Of a DNA stretch of 64,000 nucleotides, positions 38,090-51,125 are shown piece by piece. The notes beneath the pieces are model-generated. The model was not told the origin of the DNA. It searched no databases and was given only the letters and a program-made list of their open reading frames with translations. Origin of the DNA: Pomacea canaliculata (taxonomy: Eukaryota; Mollusca; Gastropoda; Architaenioglossa; Ampullariidae); the NCBI RefSeq assembly GCF_003073045.1, contig NC_037590.1:16956778-17020777 (forward strand). The letters run 5' to 3'. The translations under genes were made by a program, and so were the position numbers. The first letter of the stretch is position 1, and each line of letters starts with the position of its first letter.

Positions 38090-38983
38090 GTTGTACATGT
38101 TCTTATTATTCATTTAGTAGGTTTCCTGCTACTATCCTCTGCAATACTTTTCCAGCATGTGGGTCTGTCGTTTAGGTACACGCGCACTATCATTACCAAC
38201 AAAAGTGTGTGCTGGACTAGACCATTATCAAGGGGTGAACGGTGTCATGTTCATCGTTATGTAACAGTGTAATACTATCAAAAGAATGCAGCTTCACTAA
38301 AAACTGGACCCGGGGTTATTTTACAGGGTGATTCTGACTGCTGCTGTGTTAGTGCTGCAGTTGCATGCCGACCAGTTGCGATCTGGCCAAGTGTGGTTAA
38401 TAGTAAATCCTAACCCTAACCACCATATCGGATCGAATGGTCAGCAGATGGAACATTGCAAAACGCTAACAACTTATATAAAGATTGATAGATAGAAAGA
38501 AGGAAATGAAGCCACATATAAATGAACAAACGTTTCCTGGTCCTGTTACAAATTGTGCAATCCTTTATTAAGAGTATACTGGTGGCGTATAGTTGATCTA
38601 AATAAACTGATCGAATTTGAGAAAAGTGCTCCTTAATTATTTATTAATCACCAAGGACTGACTGTTATGCGTTTTATGTTCCTGTCGCGATCAGAACACT
38701 AACACAAGCGGGCATTCGCACCCACACACACTATCAGTGGCTTTATTATTCAGCATACCACTGTTACTGTGTTACAACAATTCACCCCAACTACCCATTT
38801 ATAGGTCGGGTACAATCTCGTGGTCGCTAGCCGTGACCCACATTCATGATCACAGCACGTGTCGGTAAAAGGACACTTGCCATCATTTCTTTTCCAGCCG
38901 TTCGAGCCTGCCTTACAAGCGCATGCGCACGAAGCCCGATACAAGGTAGCTATGTAACGCCTGCCCGACTTTACGGGGACTCG
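38090..38983. other. Upstream region of the ABCG2-like gene
   Basis: Should include its 5' leader or first intron. A strong minus-strand donor (CGC then gtaagt) occurs further out at about 40314, after ATGGGGGACGCAGAC, and could end a leader exon. No further coding exon fits in phase. Confidence 0.3.
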
Positions 38984-39203
38984 ATCCTGGCAGTGTAGTG
39001 GTTAAGACACTCGATCGCTTGTCACCATTGCAGTGAGCGGCACAGATCTCCTCTCGGGACACTCTCTGTGACACGCACCTGTCCACCTGTCGGGGGTTTC
39101 CCCCAGGTACTCCAGTTTCTCCCCCTCCCTCTCCCCCATAGTGCGAAATCACCTCAAGGTTGAAGCACGCATTTCCTGCTAAATAAACCACCCAACCAAC
39201 CAG
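38984..39203 (+). mobile_element. tRNA-derived SINE copy 1 (with tail)
   Basis: A-box-like AGTGTAGTGGTTAAGACAC at 38992-39010, then CTTGTCACC...GCAGTGAGC, a decayed B-box region GCACAGATCTCCTCTCGGG near 39040-39058, a core 'ggggtttcccccaggtactcc', and an ACCA-rich end. This is tRNA head, body and short tail in SINE order. It shares blocks with the elements at 55198-55292 and 60440-60640. Confidence 0.65.
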
Positions 39204-42200
39204 CCGACGGAGTTTGCTATTGGACCGACGACACGCATGACTGGCAGCAAAGATGAACTGCCAGCTCAGCTGGTAGAGCTCATAGGACAGAACAAACTGT
39301 TCCAAGCTGCTTTGTAATATTGCCTAAAACATTAGCGTTTACTGGCTGATCTACAAACCAGAGGCTTTAAGATAATTTTCTACACTTGCAAATGTAATGA
39401 CTGTTTCCATTATGGAATGTGCCACTGAACCAAGTTCGACCACAGTGCAAAGAGACGCCAAATAGTTTAGGCAACAGGTTACTCTTTACATTTTGTCATC
39501 TCGAAAGAGTGGCCCCTCGATCGTCTCTTCGAATTCTTACAAGCTTCTTCGATTTGGTCATCCTTTGGAATTCCAGGAAAGGATAATGTTGGACATTTTT
39601 AGGCTTTAACCGTGCATATGGTACACTGCGAATTCGATAATAATTTTTATTTGTAAGAGGCGACATATTATAGTCGAAGAATGCTAAATGTACCAACAGC
39701 AAACATCAAAACCAGAAATGGATTGATATACGAGGTAGTGAAGGTAGTATGCATGCATAATTCTCCGAAATCGAGGATACCTGGCAAAAACAGTTATGTC
39801 CGCACGGCTGAAAGTGTCGAAAATTTAATGATGTATGTTGTTTGAGGACAAGAGATCAACAAACGCATATCATTGCAAAAGGGAGAGTTGAGCTGTGTGC
39901 CTTTACAGGTGTATGTGCGTTCAAAAATGACAGGAAATATTAAATCAAATACACTCTTAACAACAACTGTCTGCGTTTTTGTTAATATGAAAGAAGACAG
40001 TTACAGCAAGAGGACAGAAAGATGATATTGAAATTGACATTCCTACTTCTGTATTTGCAAAGATGGAAATTATGTATGTGAGATTGTGTTGTTGATGCTT
40101 ATTTACAAACTAATTTATAGAATCAGAGAATGCAAATTAACCACCTAAAGAGGAGGTTTTTCTTCATATTGTGCGGAGGGTTTCAAATAGATCTTCTTTC
40201 AGCTATCTATAATGCGAAAAAATATAATCACTCATGAAAACCAAAGACTACTTAAATTATAGTGTGCCCTCCCGAGAAAAATCGACAGTTTAAAAGTTGC
40301 AACTTACGCGGTCTGCGTCCCCCATGTTGAGAGGCTATCTGGCGTGGACAATCGGTGGTTCGGTGTTATGGTCAGAAAAAGAAGAGCCCAGCCGCAGCTT
40401 TCTAAGTCAAGCAATTTTTTCTGTCGACCTTGTATATGCCGCTACGTTCAGCAGACAGTTACTCAAGCAGTCTGTGGATAATAATAGCTCAACATATCAG
40501 AATAGCAAAGAAGTTATAAATTTTTTATTGACAAGAGAAGGCGACAGTCTATTCCGCTTTTAGTTACCAAATTTAAGATTGAGATATTCACGAATAAAGT
40601 GGAAATCCTACGAACTGGATTGCAGTCATGATCAACTTGCGACGAGCAGTTTACATCACTCGTTATTTATGTCACTACAACGCGAAGCCATCTCACTAGA
40701 GAATAGTTATGATGAAATTTACAAGTCGATTTCGCCAGAAAGATAAATGCCGGTGTGCTTAATAAGGGTTACACTCAATCTCAAAGAAGATAAACATACT
40801 TGATCAGAGTCCGCGTGTAAGTGATAACATGAGAAATAGTGATATTATCTCTCTCTCTCCCTTTCTTTCACACACGCGCACACACATCCAACCAAATAAA
40901 CACACATTCGACAACCAACCAAAGACGGATTGTCCCGGTATGTCTGCAGAAGCTACCTTTTCTTTTGTAGAAGTAGTGCATGTATTTTCGCATAACCCTG
41001 AAAAACCGACAGTATTAAGTAGAAATGCCTCTGATAACCAAATGACTGGCTTTCCATTGTACCTTTATCGCTTGATAACCCATTCACTCACACCCACGCG
41101 AATATTCACACACGAACAATGGTCTTTAATGTCGACTCCCCCTGATTCAAGGAAACTCATCAGTAACAGTCCCTTTGATCCGCTGATCTGCTGCACTTTC
41201 ACCAGTCCGGTCGCTTTCTGAGGCGGCTTCATCGAGCTTTTATCCCTGTGAAAGTAGTGTCATGTCTAAAATGGTTATTGCTGTAAAGATGTTAACATGC
41301 TTGCTTCTTAAAATGGTAGAAATCAGTTGAAGAAAAACGAATTATGCCAAGTCATGGACCCTGAATTTTGCTAGCTTCTCTAGGCAGAGTGAGAGATTTA
41401 CCACCCTTTCAAAACACTGAGGAAATCAAAGTCAATAAAATAGCTAGTTTTTATTCTATATGTGTTCTATGACTGGGTTTTGTTACTTGGATTTCGCCCA
41501 AGATCAAAACTAGTTTGTTTTTACAGCTAGATCATAAATTATCAAGTACATGCTCTGTTAATGGGTGCCTTTTAGTCGCACTGTTTGCTTTTGTATCGAG
41601 AAGCAAAATGAAGAGCTAGCTTACTAGGCGTTATATAACATATAGTAGCATATACACAGAGAGAGAGGGAGGGGAGACAACACACAATCCAAAATATTGA
41701 ACTCGAATCTCACGATTTAGAAAAAAAATCGCATTTACATACATAGGTAGATGAAAAACTTACGAAGTTGCATCAAAAGACACCCAAAGGACAATGTTTC
41801 GTTGATAAGTTGATAAATGAATTACAATCTCCTCTAACCTAGGAAAGAAATCAATTAGAGTGCTCTCCCTTTCATCGTTGCTTCTCGAACAGTTTACTTA
41901 CAAACATGTACTTCATAGACAGTCCACTGGCAAGACCCGAAACCTCCAGTCTAATGATGCGTCGTGATGATACCTCGCACTGTGTGTGTTGATGTTCATG
42001 TATCTGCATCGAGTCGATCGTCTCTCTCACCCTGCCCACGCAGTGACATTTCATTGAGTGATGCGCTGAGAAGGCGCAGACTATTTTTAGTCTTCCAGTG
42101 GAGAAAGCTCGGTGCTTTTGAATATTTAGTTAGCCAGCGACATGCTCGATCTGCCCTAGTTTCCATACGCGAGAAACGCGACTTCATTTTCCAAGAGCTT

Positions 42201-42569
42201 TATACTGCGAGTCAGTCTGTCCTAGTTATGTTTTCTTTTCTCAACAGTTGCAAAGGTTACTCGAGAGAGTGTCAATAGACTTCGTTGTGACGCACATGCG
42301 CAGTCCAGTCGCCCGGAGAAGTCACAGAAAAATCGACCCCAAAAATAAACAGCCTCAAGTGATAAGTCGCGCTGCTGTTTATCAATTTAACAATAAAGGT
42401 TCATGGACAGTGTGCACTATTGTTAGTAGAAAGACGCAGAACGAAGTTCTACAGTTATATCCGAACAAAAGCTGCCTCTCAGAGTGTACGTTAAATTATT
42501 ATTCCTTAAAATAACGCTAAAAAAAAGACCCAACCAATATTTATTATGATTTTTCGAGTACCGCATGCG
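39204..42569. other. Gene-free region
   Basis: Contains the isolated minus-strand donor at about 40314 noted above and CA-rich short repeats near 40866-40910. No supported exon or RNA gene. Confidence 0.45.
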
Positions 42570-42603
42570 GATGCCTCGGCGGGCTGGACGTTCCCCACCC
42601 CTG
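42570..42603. mobile_element. Single hAT-like transposon terminus
   Basis: GGCGGGCTGGACGTTCCCCA followed by CCCCTG at 42603 is, on the minus strand, CAGGGGTGGGGAACGTCC, the usual start of hAT-family elements. The opposite end was not found, so this is a fragment or a diverged copy. Confidence 0.45.
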
Positions 42604-44157
42604 ATATAGCAACACGAACTTGTATAGTTGTATTACACACCCATGACAGCAGGAAGTCTGAGTTTGTGGTGGTTAAGGTTCTACGAATCTGCGTGCGCAT
42701 GATCGCCCACAGGTAATAGCGGCGATAAAATAAGCGCTTCTGTATATAAATTCCGATGGTCTTTTATTGTTCCCTCCGGATAAAACAAAGTGCTCATAAC
42801 CCATATACTCTTCTTTTAACAACTCAGTCAAGGGTGCGTTCAAAGCGATTGGATGATGGGCATTTGGAGCAAATTGGATGGCGTTCCTCTTATCAGCAAA
42901 ATTTGTTCTCTGACTTAACCCTCTGTGAACCAAGCTCTTCTTCCAGCACACTGCTGTTAATAGACTGCAGAGACTGGTGACAGATAGCCACGAGCAGATC
43001 ACTTCTCTTGTTGCAACGACAAGGGAAAACATGCGACATCTGGTTGCCTCAACAAGCACCTAAACAGTTCCTGACACACATCTGAGTAGTTTTCTTTCAC
43101 AAACGGGTTAACGGCAGGTGTCGCCCATGAAGCATTCAAGTGATTTCCACTCAGTCCAGTCGACAGTGTAGACGGATGGGGTTAATTTGGCGACAGCGAC
43201 TTACAGTCATGCTAGTCGATCGTGAAACTTATGTCAACAGTAGGATGTATATAATGAGGTTGGGACCGGTGCAATAAACATACACGCAAACCTCTACCCA
43301 CGGCTCTATAATGTAACTCCGTGCCTCTACCTATATATTACTCTGACCTTTACGTACAACCTCCTTCCGAAATGTGTGCAACTGTCGTGATGGACATCTG
43401 GATTGTTATTTTTAAGCGCCTACACATTGGTGCAGATACTGCATGCAAGCTGTCAAGTCTGGAGCCTGTGTGACCTGGTTGTGGACATACTTAAAATCCT
43501 GCGCTGTGTCACTCTGCCATGGACATGTGATCGAATAGACAGTTTTGATAATCCTTCAGTAACGAAAACAGTGTTTGTCAAAACATTACCTAGGAGAGAC
43601 GATGCATAAGACGCATACAATATGATGCAACTTTATTCATCCACCAGGTAGAATTACAGTAGCTCGCGTGCTAGCAGTATACAGATGAATACATTCGAAA
43701 AGAAGAAAATAAAGTTAGTACATTGCTCGTATACTGCATTAAGTCATCGTTGAATGACATGGTTTTCACAGCCAATGGAATTGATCAAGTGTATGTAGTG
43801 ACATTTTAATTTTAGTCTTCAAACGCACTGCAGACGACCCTTTAGCCGAAGACACTCACGTAGTCATTCAAGATTATAAACCGTTTTTGAAAAGGAGAAG
43901 TTATATTTTAATATAAATAGGATAGAACCTCTCAGGCACATACTGCAGGATATTAACGTGTGTCAAGACTAGTTACCAAATCTACAGACATCATTCAGGA
44001 ATTAGTATATGTTAGTACTTGGAAAGTGTGCGCAAATAGTTTAGCCAGTTTCAAGGAAGCAAAAAGCTTTTGACAGTTTTCACGACGCAGCTGAACTGAT
44101 TGGAAACTGTGGTTTCTGTCTCCTGGGATTCAATAATTTTATTGACAAATTGTTCAT
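42604..44157. other. Gene-free region, possibly inside the hAT-like element
   Basis: A minus-strand open stretch at 42673-43059 has no recognisable domain. No splice-supported exon was found. Confidence 0.35.
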
Positions 44158-44205
44158 TGTTGCGGCCCTATGCTCTTCGAGGAGTAACAAGGAATAAACA
44201 ATAAA
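44158..44205 (+). mobile_element. LINE 3' tail, copy with clean stop
   Basis: Plus-strand VAALCSSRSNKE then TAA, followed by AATAAACAATAAAC. It is the best-preserved of three tails of this LINE family in the window and fixes its reading frame. Nothing upstream is recognisable, so the insertion is severely 5'-truncated. Confidence 0.6.
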
Positions 44206-47200
44206 CAATTGTTTATTGTCTCGGTTGGCGATGCTGTCTCTTTGCTGTTAGAAAAAATGATTATATCAAAGCAGCAAAATTGCTGAATGATAAGCAGTCA
44301 TCTGGGAAATTTGTTGCACAAGCTCTGAGGTCATTGAGCATAACAGTACTGCTTGCTTAAAGTTTGTTTTTTTCTTTTTATCCTCGAGTACACATATTAT
44401 TTTAAAATGCACACCCTCTTAAAAATAAGCGATTGGGGGAAGTATTAGATAACACTTTAAGTTTAGTTTTAAATCAAAAACACAAAAATACATTTTTCTT
44501 GTTTCTTTATTCAAGTATACTATGGCGTAAGCAAGGAAAAACATCCGAAATCAGCTGAAATCTGTCTAGATATGCTATTGGTTTGTATGGGACTTAGAGA
44601 TCTTGGTCTTTTGCTCAAATGAGTAAAGGGTCGCGATCTTGTTGGTTTTTAAAAAAAAAATTCTGAATACCCCAAAATGAACGCTCAAATTAGGACCAGG
44701 TAACAAATTTTCTGTTCATGAAGAAAAGCATATTGAGGGACCTCGGCTTGATAAGAGCATTCTGATTGACAAACCTTTTTGTACCACGCTTGCTCTTGTC
44801 TCCTTGATTTATACATTCCGCAGAAATCAATCATGGTGCACAACTACAAAGATCACTTTAAATTAACCACATGGACCGCCAGTATTGCATCCCACTGAAA
44901 AAGATTAGTCAACCCATCACTTGTTTGTGTTATTTCAGTAGCTGTGTTCGATTAAACACGATGATCACGAAAAGGAAACCATTGCTTCTGGTGTCATTTT
45001 CTTAGTTTTTTGCCTTGAATTATGAGCGAAGGCTGTCGCCCATTAGTTGGCCTATCTTTCGTCTGTGCGAAAACAGTCGCCCCGTGTCATGAGAAATTGT
45101 ATTAGAGAAAGGGAAGCAAGTCATAGCAGAACACTGCGGTAATTTGAGTTCTCTCCCTTAGACTAGCAGAATGGTTCTAAAAGCGCGCGTCGAAAAGTAC
45201 TTCTAAGAAATAAGCAGAAAAAAGGTGTTTATCACAAATTGGATTCATTATTGACAGCCTGGCGCACGGAAATTTCACCTAGGAAATTTCTTTTAGCTGA
45301 GTTTTTTAAAACCCGTTATTCAAATGCAGCTGACAAAAACAGTCGCCGCTACCAATAGCTGTCAGCTGTTGTGTTGGGGTTTTTTTAATGTGCACTTCAA
45401 ATAGTAAACAAAAATAGTGATCAAGTTTACAACACCAGCGACATGTTGCCGTGATAACCTAAAAAAAACCCGGAAAACCAAAGTGAATATAGAATCTTAT
45501 TTATACAAGCTATATCCTCTAAAGTTTGAGAAAGTCATCCTCTGGAAAATTAAATACAAGTTTTAACTATCTTACATTTAAAGTTTGAATGTTCCTAGTA
45601 GCAATCAAATCAAAGATACCACGCAATATTAGGAAAAATACAAACAGCAACAAATACTCCTTTAATTATGGCACTTAACTGCTCTGAGAAATACTTTCTT
45701 TGTTGCCTCCACTCATTTTGTCCATTCTACAAACGTCCGGTGGGCCCAAAAATTGCAGACCCAAGGGACATAAACGTGCAACAGAAATTATATCAATTTA
45801 TAGAATATTTCTTCATAAAACAGGATAACCTTATTTAGATGGCGTTCGTGCAAACAGTGGCATATGTTACAATATTCTGTTAGCTTGAAAAGGGACAAAA
45901 CGCTGAATAATGCCACAATAACAAAAGTTACATTCTGCAATTTGTAATGTCTGACATTATTGGTCATTGACTAAGCATGTGTTTTTTGTTTGTTTGTTGT
46001 TGTTTTTTGTTTGTTTTTTTTTTACAAGCGTTTGAAGCTTTGAAGGGAGTAACACTCCCGTAGAATTCCAGTGATGAGAACCTGTTGTATGGGTTATCCC
46101 GGTTATTGGATTAAGTCCCCTGCCAGCGAGGGTCCTTTACGACTGCGCGCCGCTGGGGGTCGCTCTTAAAGCAAGCTCCCGTCAATCATACGTTAACGTC
46201 ATAATATGTACTCAGCGAGCATGCGCCTTCAAGAACTTCCCGTCCTGGGAGGTCTGCAGGTTTGGAGTCTGATATTTCCATTCGAATAAACTTCCCCTTT
46301 AAAGGTCTGACATTTGACTAAGAGCGGATACGCCATATCATTTCGTGTTAACGCAGTATTGATTTGGAACGGGCCACAGGAGCTGCATGGTGTTTGTGTT
46401 TACCAAGCTGAAGGGGTGGCGGTAAAAGTTAATTCATCATCTTCAACTCTGGTCGGTGGAGTCTGGTACCGCGTTAGGGCGAAGTACTTCACAGAATCGG
46501 GCTTCTGGTTGCCAAGTCACATAAACTTTGAGTGCAGAGGCCTCGACTGAGCAGGCGGTCTTGCTGGTCAAGATACGATCTTGCTGAACGTGACTGCCAA
46601 GCAGGTCACCACGTACAGGGTATCCTGCCAGCGCCATTAGGCTATACATATCCAGGCGCCATATGGCTCAGCCGTCCGTACCCGATCACGCACCAGAAAA
46701 TAAGAGATTTAAAAAAAGCAATGACAGCGTCCCTGTTTCAAGGCAATTATATTATTAGCTGACTGGCTCAATGGGCTAGGGGGCATTAAATAACAACAGA
46801 GAAGCAGAAAGCTCATGGAGGATGGTGGGGGTGGGAGATGGTTGAAGGCATGGAAATTTGTGTGTGCTTTTGCTGATTTGTTGCGTATCACTGCAAGTCT
46901 TTATGATATCCATGACACAAGAAATGGTTGTGTTTGTCTTTGGTTACAAGTTTGACCCAACTTACCCCTTCTTCAAGTATGAATGCTTCTGCCTCTGCTC
47001 TTGATCCTCGTTTTCCCCATTCTCATGTCATATAAAAACTGCCCTGTCTCTTGTATTCAGATTTTTAATGTTTACCTGTTTTTTTCCTATCACCATTGTT
47101 CAATAACTAGTTTTTTTCTTTCTTTCTTCTCTCTCTCTCTCTCTCTGTTTGTGTGTATGTATGTGCGTGCCTTTACTACTGCATTTATGCTTATGTCTGC

Positions 47201-47874
47201 CTTTTATACATTTCATATAAACACGTGTGCCTGTGTGTGTGGCTTCGCATACAAAGTTGTGGCTGCGGGATGAACTAGTTACCTTTCCTCTCCCTTTTCA
47301 CACCCACAAAAACAACCGTCACTTCCTTTCTACGCTGGCATCTTCCCTCTGAATTGTTTCAGCTGAGAAACAACAAAGATCCCGATGTCTGAGCCTAGTT
47401 CTTCAGACTAGAGAAGGTCAAGGAGAAAACTACCTTCTTTCAATCGAAGTCAAGTTCTACCGGTCACACGGAAATGATCGATCATAAAACTGAGTTAGCC
47501 AGCATACTTAGCCAGCAGATAAGTCCATGGCCGGCTCCATCGTTCGATAAGTTGATCAGATCTTCCAGGAAGAATCGCCAATCGTTGGCCGTTGGGCTGC
47601 GGTTTCGATTGCTTTCACCGTATATGGCAAGGCCTCGCGTCCTGCGGGTAACGTACACTGAGGCTGGTAAGGCTTGCCTTCTGTGGGCGAAAGCGGGCTT
47701 TTTGTCTGTTATTTTGGATAAGAAAATAATTTCTGCATGTTTTATTGACGAGTACGTAATAGTGCCTGGTTTTGTTTGTTTTGTTGTTTTTGCTTGTTAG
47801 GCAATAATAATACGTTCTGCTTGGTTCATATGTATTTAGGAACTTGCTAATGACAGTACAGCGCTGGGGATGTC
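44206..47874. other. Gene-free region with a GC-richer block at 46080-46680
   Basis: Mostly AT-rich. The block at about 46080-46680 differs in base composition and holds 'gcgcgccgctgggggtcgc', but encodes nothing I recognise and matches no RNA gene I can name. It may be a transposon fragment. Confidence 0.35.
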
Positions 47875-48054
47875 CCTCACTAGCAAATGCTCCTGTGGTA
47901 TGGAGACTCAAACCCCAGAACACATCTTGCAAACATGCCCAAGTTTTGAGGACCAAAGATATGTTACCTGGCCGAAGGTAGTGGAGCTCTGGGGACCACA
48001 GACTTGCTGAAGATGACCGCAGTCTTCACTGCAGCCTCTGGGCTGACAGTGTAA
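47875..48054 (+). mobile_element. Non-LTR retrotransposon C-terminal fragment (frameshifted)
   Basis: Plus strand reads SKCSCGMETQTPEHILQTCP and SFEDQRYVTWPKVVELWG, then, one frame over, DLLKMTAVFTAASGLTV and a stop. 'C.CG...T.EHIL..CP' plus 'LWG...DL..TA.F...TGL.V' is the zinc-knuckle-like end of I/RTE-type ORF2 proteins. One frameshift near 47993-48000 separates the halves. Confidence 0.7.
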
Positions 48055-50932
48055 TACAGACCAAGAATGAAACAAAGAAAACAAAAGAATCCGGGGGCTG
48101 CTCGATAGCACCGGAAATGCTCGTCAGCTATTCAGGAAGATCAAATCCAGATCTTACCTTTGTGAAATAGGAGTAGCTCTAAATGTAACGCCTGTTCCTA
48201 GGGTTGGCCGTTAGGGAGTGGGTCTCTATCTACTACTCCTTTCTCACAATCTTTACCTCCATCATCCCTCCATCAAAAAAAAATCACAACCATAGCCATA
48301 TTGTGTGCGTGTGTGTGCGAGTGTGAACTTTGCGTGGGTTTGAGGAAAGAACGTGCACGAACAGTCCCGAACACCGTCTGTTGACAACAATCCCACCCAT
48401 GAAAAGACCATCGGAGCCAGAGGAAGGATGCTGACAAAGAAGGAAGCAATGGCCGCCGAGGATCACAAGCACATTTTTATCGATTGGCCCGCCAGCACCA
48501 CACAGCGGGGCTCCCAGACCTCAAGTCGGCATTTCGCAATGTCTCCCAATCGAAGACTACTAGCCCCGCACCAGTCCACTTCGCCCCCTGTGTTCATGTT
48601 TCCCTCTCTGCTCTCTCCACGTCCTTCCAGCGGTCACCGTCCCCGGCCTGCCCGCCCCCACACCAACTTGTCTTTCATCTTTTTATTTGCCATTTCCTTC
48701 ACTAAGAGGTCGTGCACCCAGCACCCACCAGTTCGCGCATGCGCCTTTGTGTACTGACGCGCACTGGAGTCTGTAAGAACATTGTTCTCGCACACCTCAC
48801 GTACGGCAAAGAGTCATTGTACCCTTCGTCTGCTGGCTGCTTGGCCGAGCGGTTTTATTTGTCCTTTATTTTGAGGATCTCTCATTTCCATTTCTTTGTC
48901 TCGTGCCCACTGGTTCTGAAGACAATTTTCATGCTGTCTTCATACTGCATCGAGATGACCGTAACTTTATGAACCCTAAAAAAATGTTAACTTTTTTCTG
49001 TCTAAAATGTTTGAAGTAAAGTTGTTTATCGTCGATGGAATTGTAATTTAGCGAAAAAGCTTGAGTTTCAAGGATTGTCCTTTCACGTTTGCATGCAAAG
49101 GATTGAGTTCATGACAGAACTGAGAGTAAATGGATTGCTTACGTGAAACTGATCGTTTTATTTTCCTCAAAATGGAAGTTTAATTCAATACTTCTTCAAT
49201 TCGTACTTATTCCACTGAAGCTAAACTCTCATGAAACGAATTTTGGATGCCCTTTATTTGCTTTATTGTAGAACACAGCTATCTTCAATACGGTAGCAAG
49301 AAAAAAAAATGGCGGGAAGAGATTGCACAACATCAGACTCAGCGCCACGATGTTCGAAAAAAATCGTGTTTGGAGGTAAATGGTATTTTATGACCAAAGA
49401 ACACCACTAACAGATATTCAAAAATAAGATAACTGGCATAATCTGCAAGATTCGGGCAAGTGGCTTTTCTAGACCCGACAAAAGCTTTTGACAACTTGAC
49501 AACCTTTCGTTTGTTTGTTTTACTTTGAAATTGCTGCGAAACTGAAGTTTAGGCGTCTGCTTTATTTTACACACAGATGGTGTGACCTCTTAGTATGTAA
49601 GGTAAGAAGTAATTAACCTTCACACCTGTTTTCGTGATGCTCTGGCGTCATGCTCAATCCTGTTGATGGGCTGGAGTTGTAGGGTGGTCGCAGTAATGAG
49701 TCATGGCGCTGTTAAGGAACTGGCTCGATGTTTACACTTGTGAGAGGGTGTGGGGCAGCTAGAGCTTTTTTCAAACATTACGTGTAGTTTTGTAGAAAAA
49801 ATATTTTGCAGCTTTCTATCCTTACACATGGACTGTGATGTAGTATGTGTTTATCAAGATACAGGGTACTTAGTTCTTTCGTCTTATAAGGGGCATTGTG
49901 ATATTCGTGTATCTGTATCCTTCATAAGGAATACAATATAAATTATACAAGGGAATTTCGATTCCATGTACCTACATGTATCCACACATACACAGCCGCA
50001 GGCAAAAATAATACTAATACATTAACACCTATTCCTTTGTCAATCTCACTTATTTCCTTACTCACGATCTTTCGTCAGTTGTACATGGATAACACACACA
50101 CCACATGCATAAAATTAACTCAGAATTCTATGTGATAATCTATTCACTCTAACTACTTTAGAACGGGTCTTTATTTAGTGTCTTATAATAGATAATAGTA
50201 ACTATGTATTAATGTGTCACACACGGAACTTACAGACATTAGGACGGTGTAAATGGTCAGAAGGTAAGACATCTTTATGTTCGCCGACAAAAAGGACAAA
50301 TATTTTTAAATACAAATTAAATAACATAGCATGCACAACAAAAGCATTTCATTGGTTAAGTAGCTCTAGCACAGTTCATCAATAAATGAAGAGGTCTTTT
50401 CAGGGGAGAATTAAACACATATTGTGTATTTTTCTCGTGTAAGAAGTGTATGCAGTTGCATGTGAGTGAATTGCATGTATTAAAATGTAACAGCATGCAA
50501 GTGTCCATTGAACATAGAACAATGCACACACTCGAACGCTTTTTCTCTCCCAGAGCTTACAAAGTGTTTTTATTTGTTTGTGTGCGTGTGTGTGGTTGAG
50601 CACCAGTAGGACGGTTCAGACGGTCAGTAAACACAAGCAGCTGTTGCTCGGACGAACTGTGGCAAGGACGGCATCACGATGAGGGCCCCTGGCTGGGACA
50701 TTTATTAAAATAACTAAGAATGCATCCAACACGGCTTCCGTTCTGCTCCACCGGGCATGTGGAAAATAGGGTTGTGATTAAATCGTGCGCGTGACACGTT
50801 TACTGCAATCAGGCCGCCAGTCCTACACGTGTGGTGGCTGCACGTGCCAGGAATACAGACGTGAGAAGAAACACTTCAATTAGGCATTCAGTCTCTCTCT
50901 CTCTCTGTGTCTCTTACTTCACTGGGGCTTTC
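48055..50932. other. Gene-free region
   Basis: No supported gene. A tRNA-like A-box fragment (TTGGCCGAGCGGTTTTA) occurs at about 48840-48857 without a matching B-box. Long open frames at 48353-48757 and nearby lack domains. Confidence 0.4.
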
Positions 50933-51016
<84 letters not shown>

Positions 51017-51017
51017 G
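50933..51017. repeat. (GTCT)21 microsatellite
   Basis: About 21 uninterrupted tetranucleotide units. It creates an artefactual open frame of repeated Val-Cys-Leu-Ser. Confidence 0.97.
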
Positions 51018-51090
51018 GGCGCATGAATGTGTGTGAGAGAATATCATCTCAGTTTCTTGTGATTATCCTATTATGATAAAGACGATAACA

Positions 51091-51125
51091 ATTATTATTA
51101 TTATTGTTATTATTATTATTATTGT
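51091..51125. repeat. (ATT)n microsatellite
   Basis: ATT trinucleotides interrupted twice by GTT, about 75 bases after the (GTCT)n tract. Confidence 0.85.

Noticed and set aside
40314..40331. Minus-strand MGDADR followed by a strong gtaagt donor, as the ABCG2 first coding exon
   Set aside because: It ends in phase 0, whereas the next exon would need phase 1 for the ABC frame. At most it is a leader exon.
41180..41240. Minus-strand MKPPQKATGL as an alternative ABCG2 start
   Set aside because: Available donors give the wrong phase or are weak; no similarity to ABCG2 N-termini.
42673..43059. 128-residue minus-strand open frame
   Set aside because: No family recognised and it adjoins a hAT-like end. 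It is more likely transposon-related or chance than a gene.
48838..48915. tRNA-Leu/Ser-like gene from TTGGCCGAGCGGTT
   Set aside because: No B-box at the right distance and no cloverleaf or acceptor pairing; at most a decayed SINE head.
50831..51076. Open frame with repeated Val-Cys-Leu-Ser
   Set aside because: Direct translation of the (GTCT)n microsatellite.
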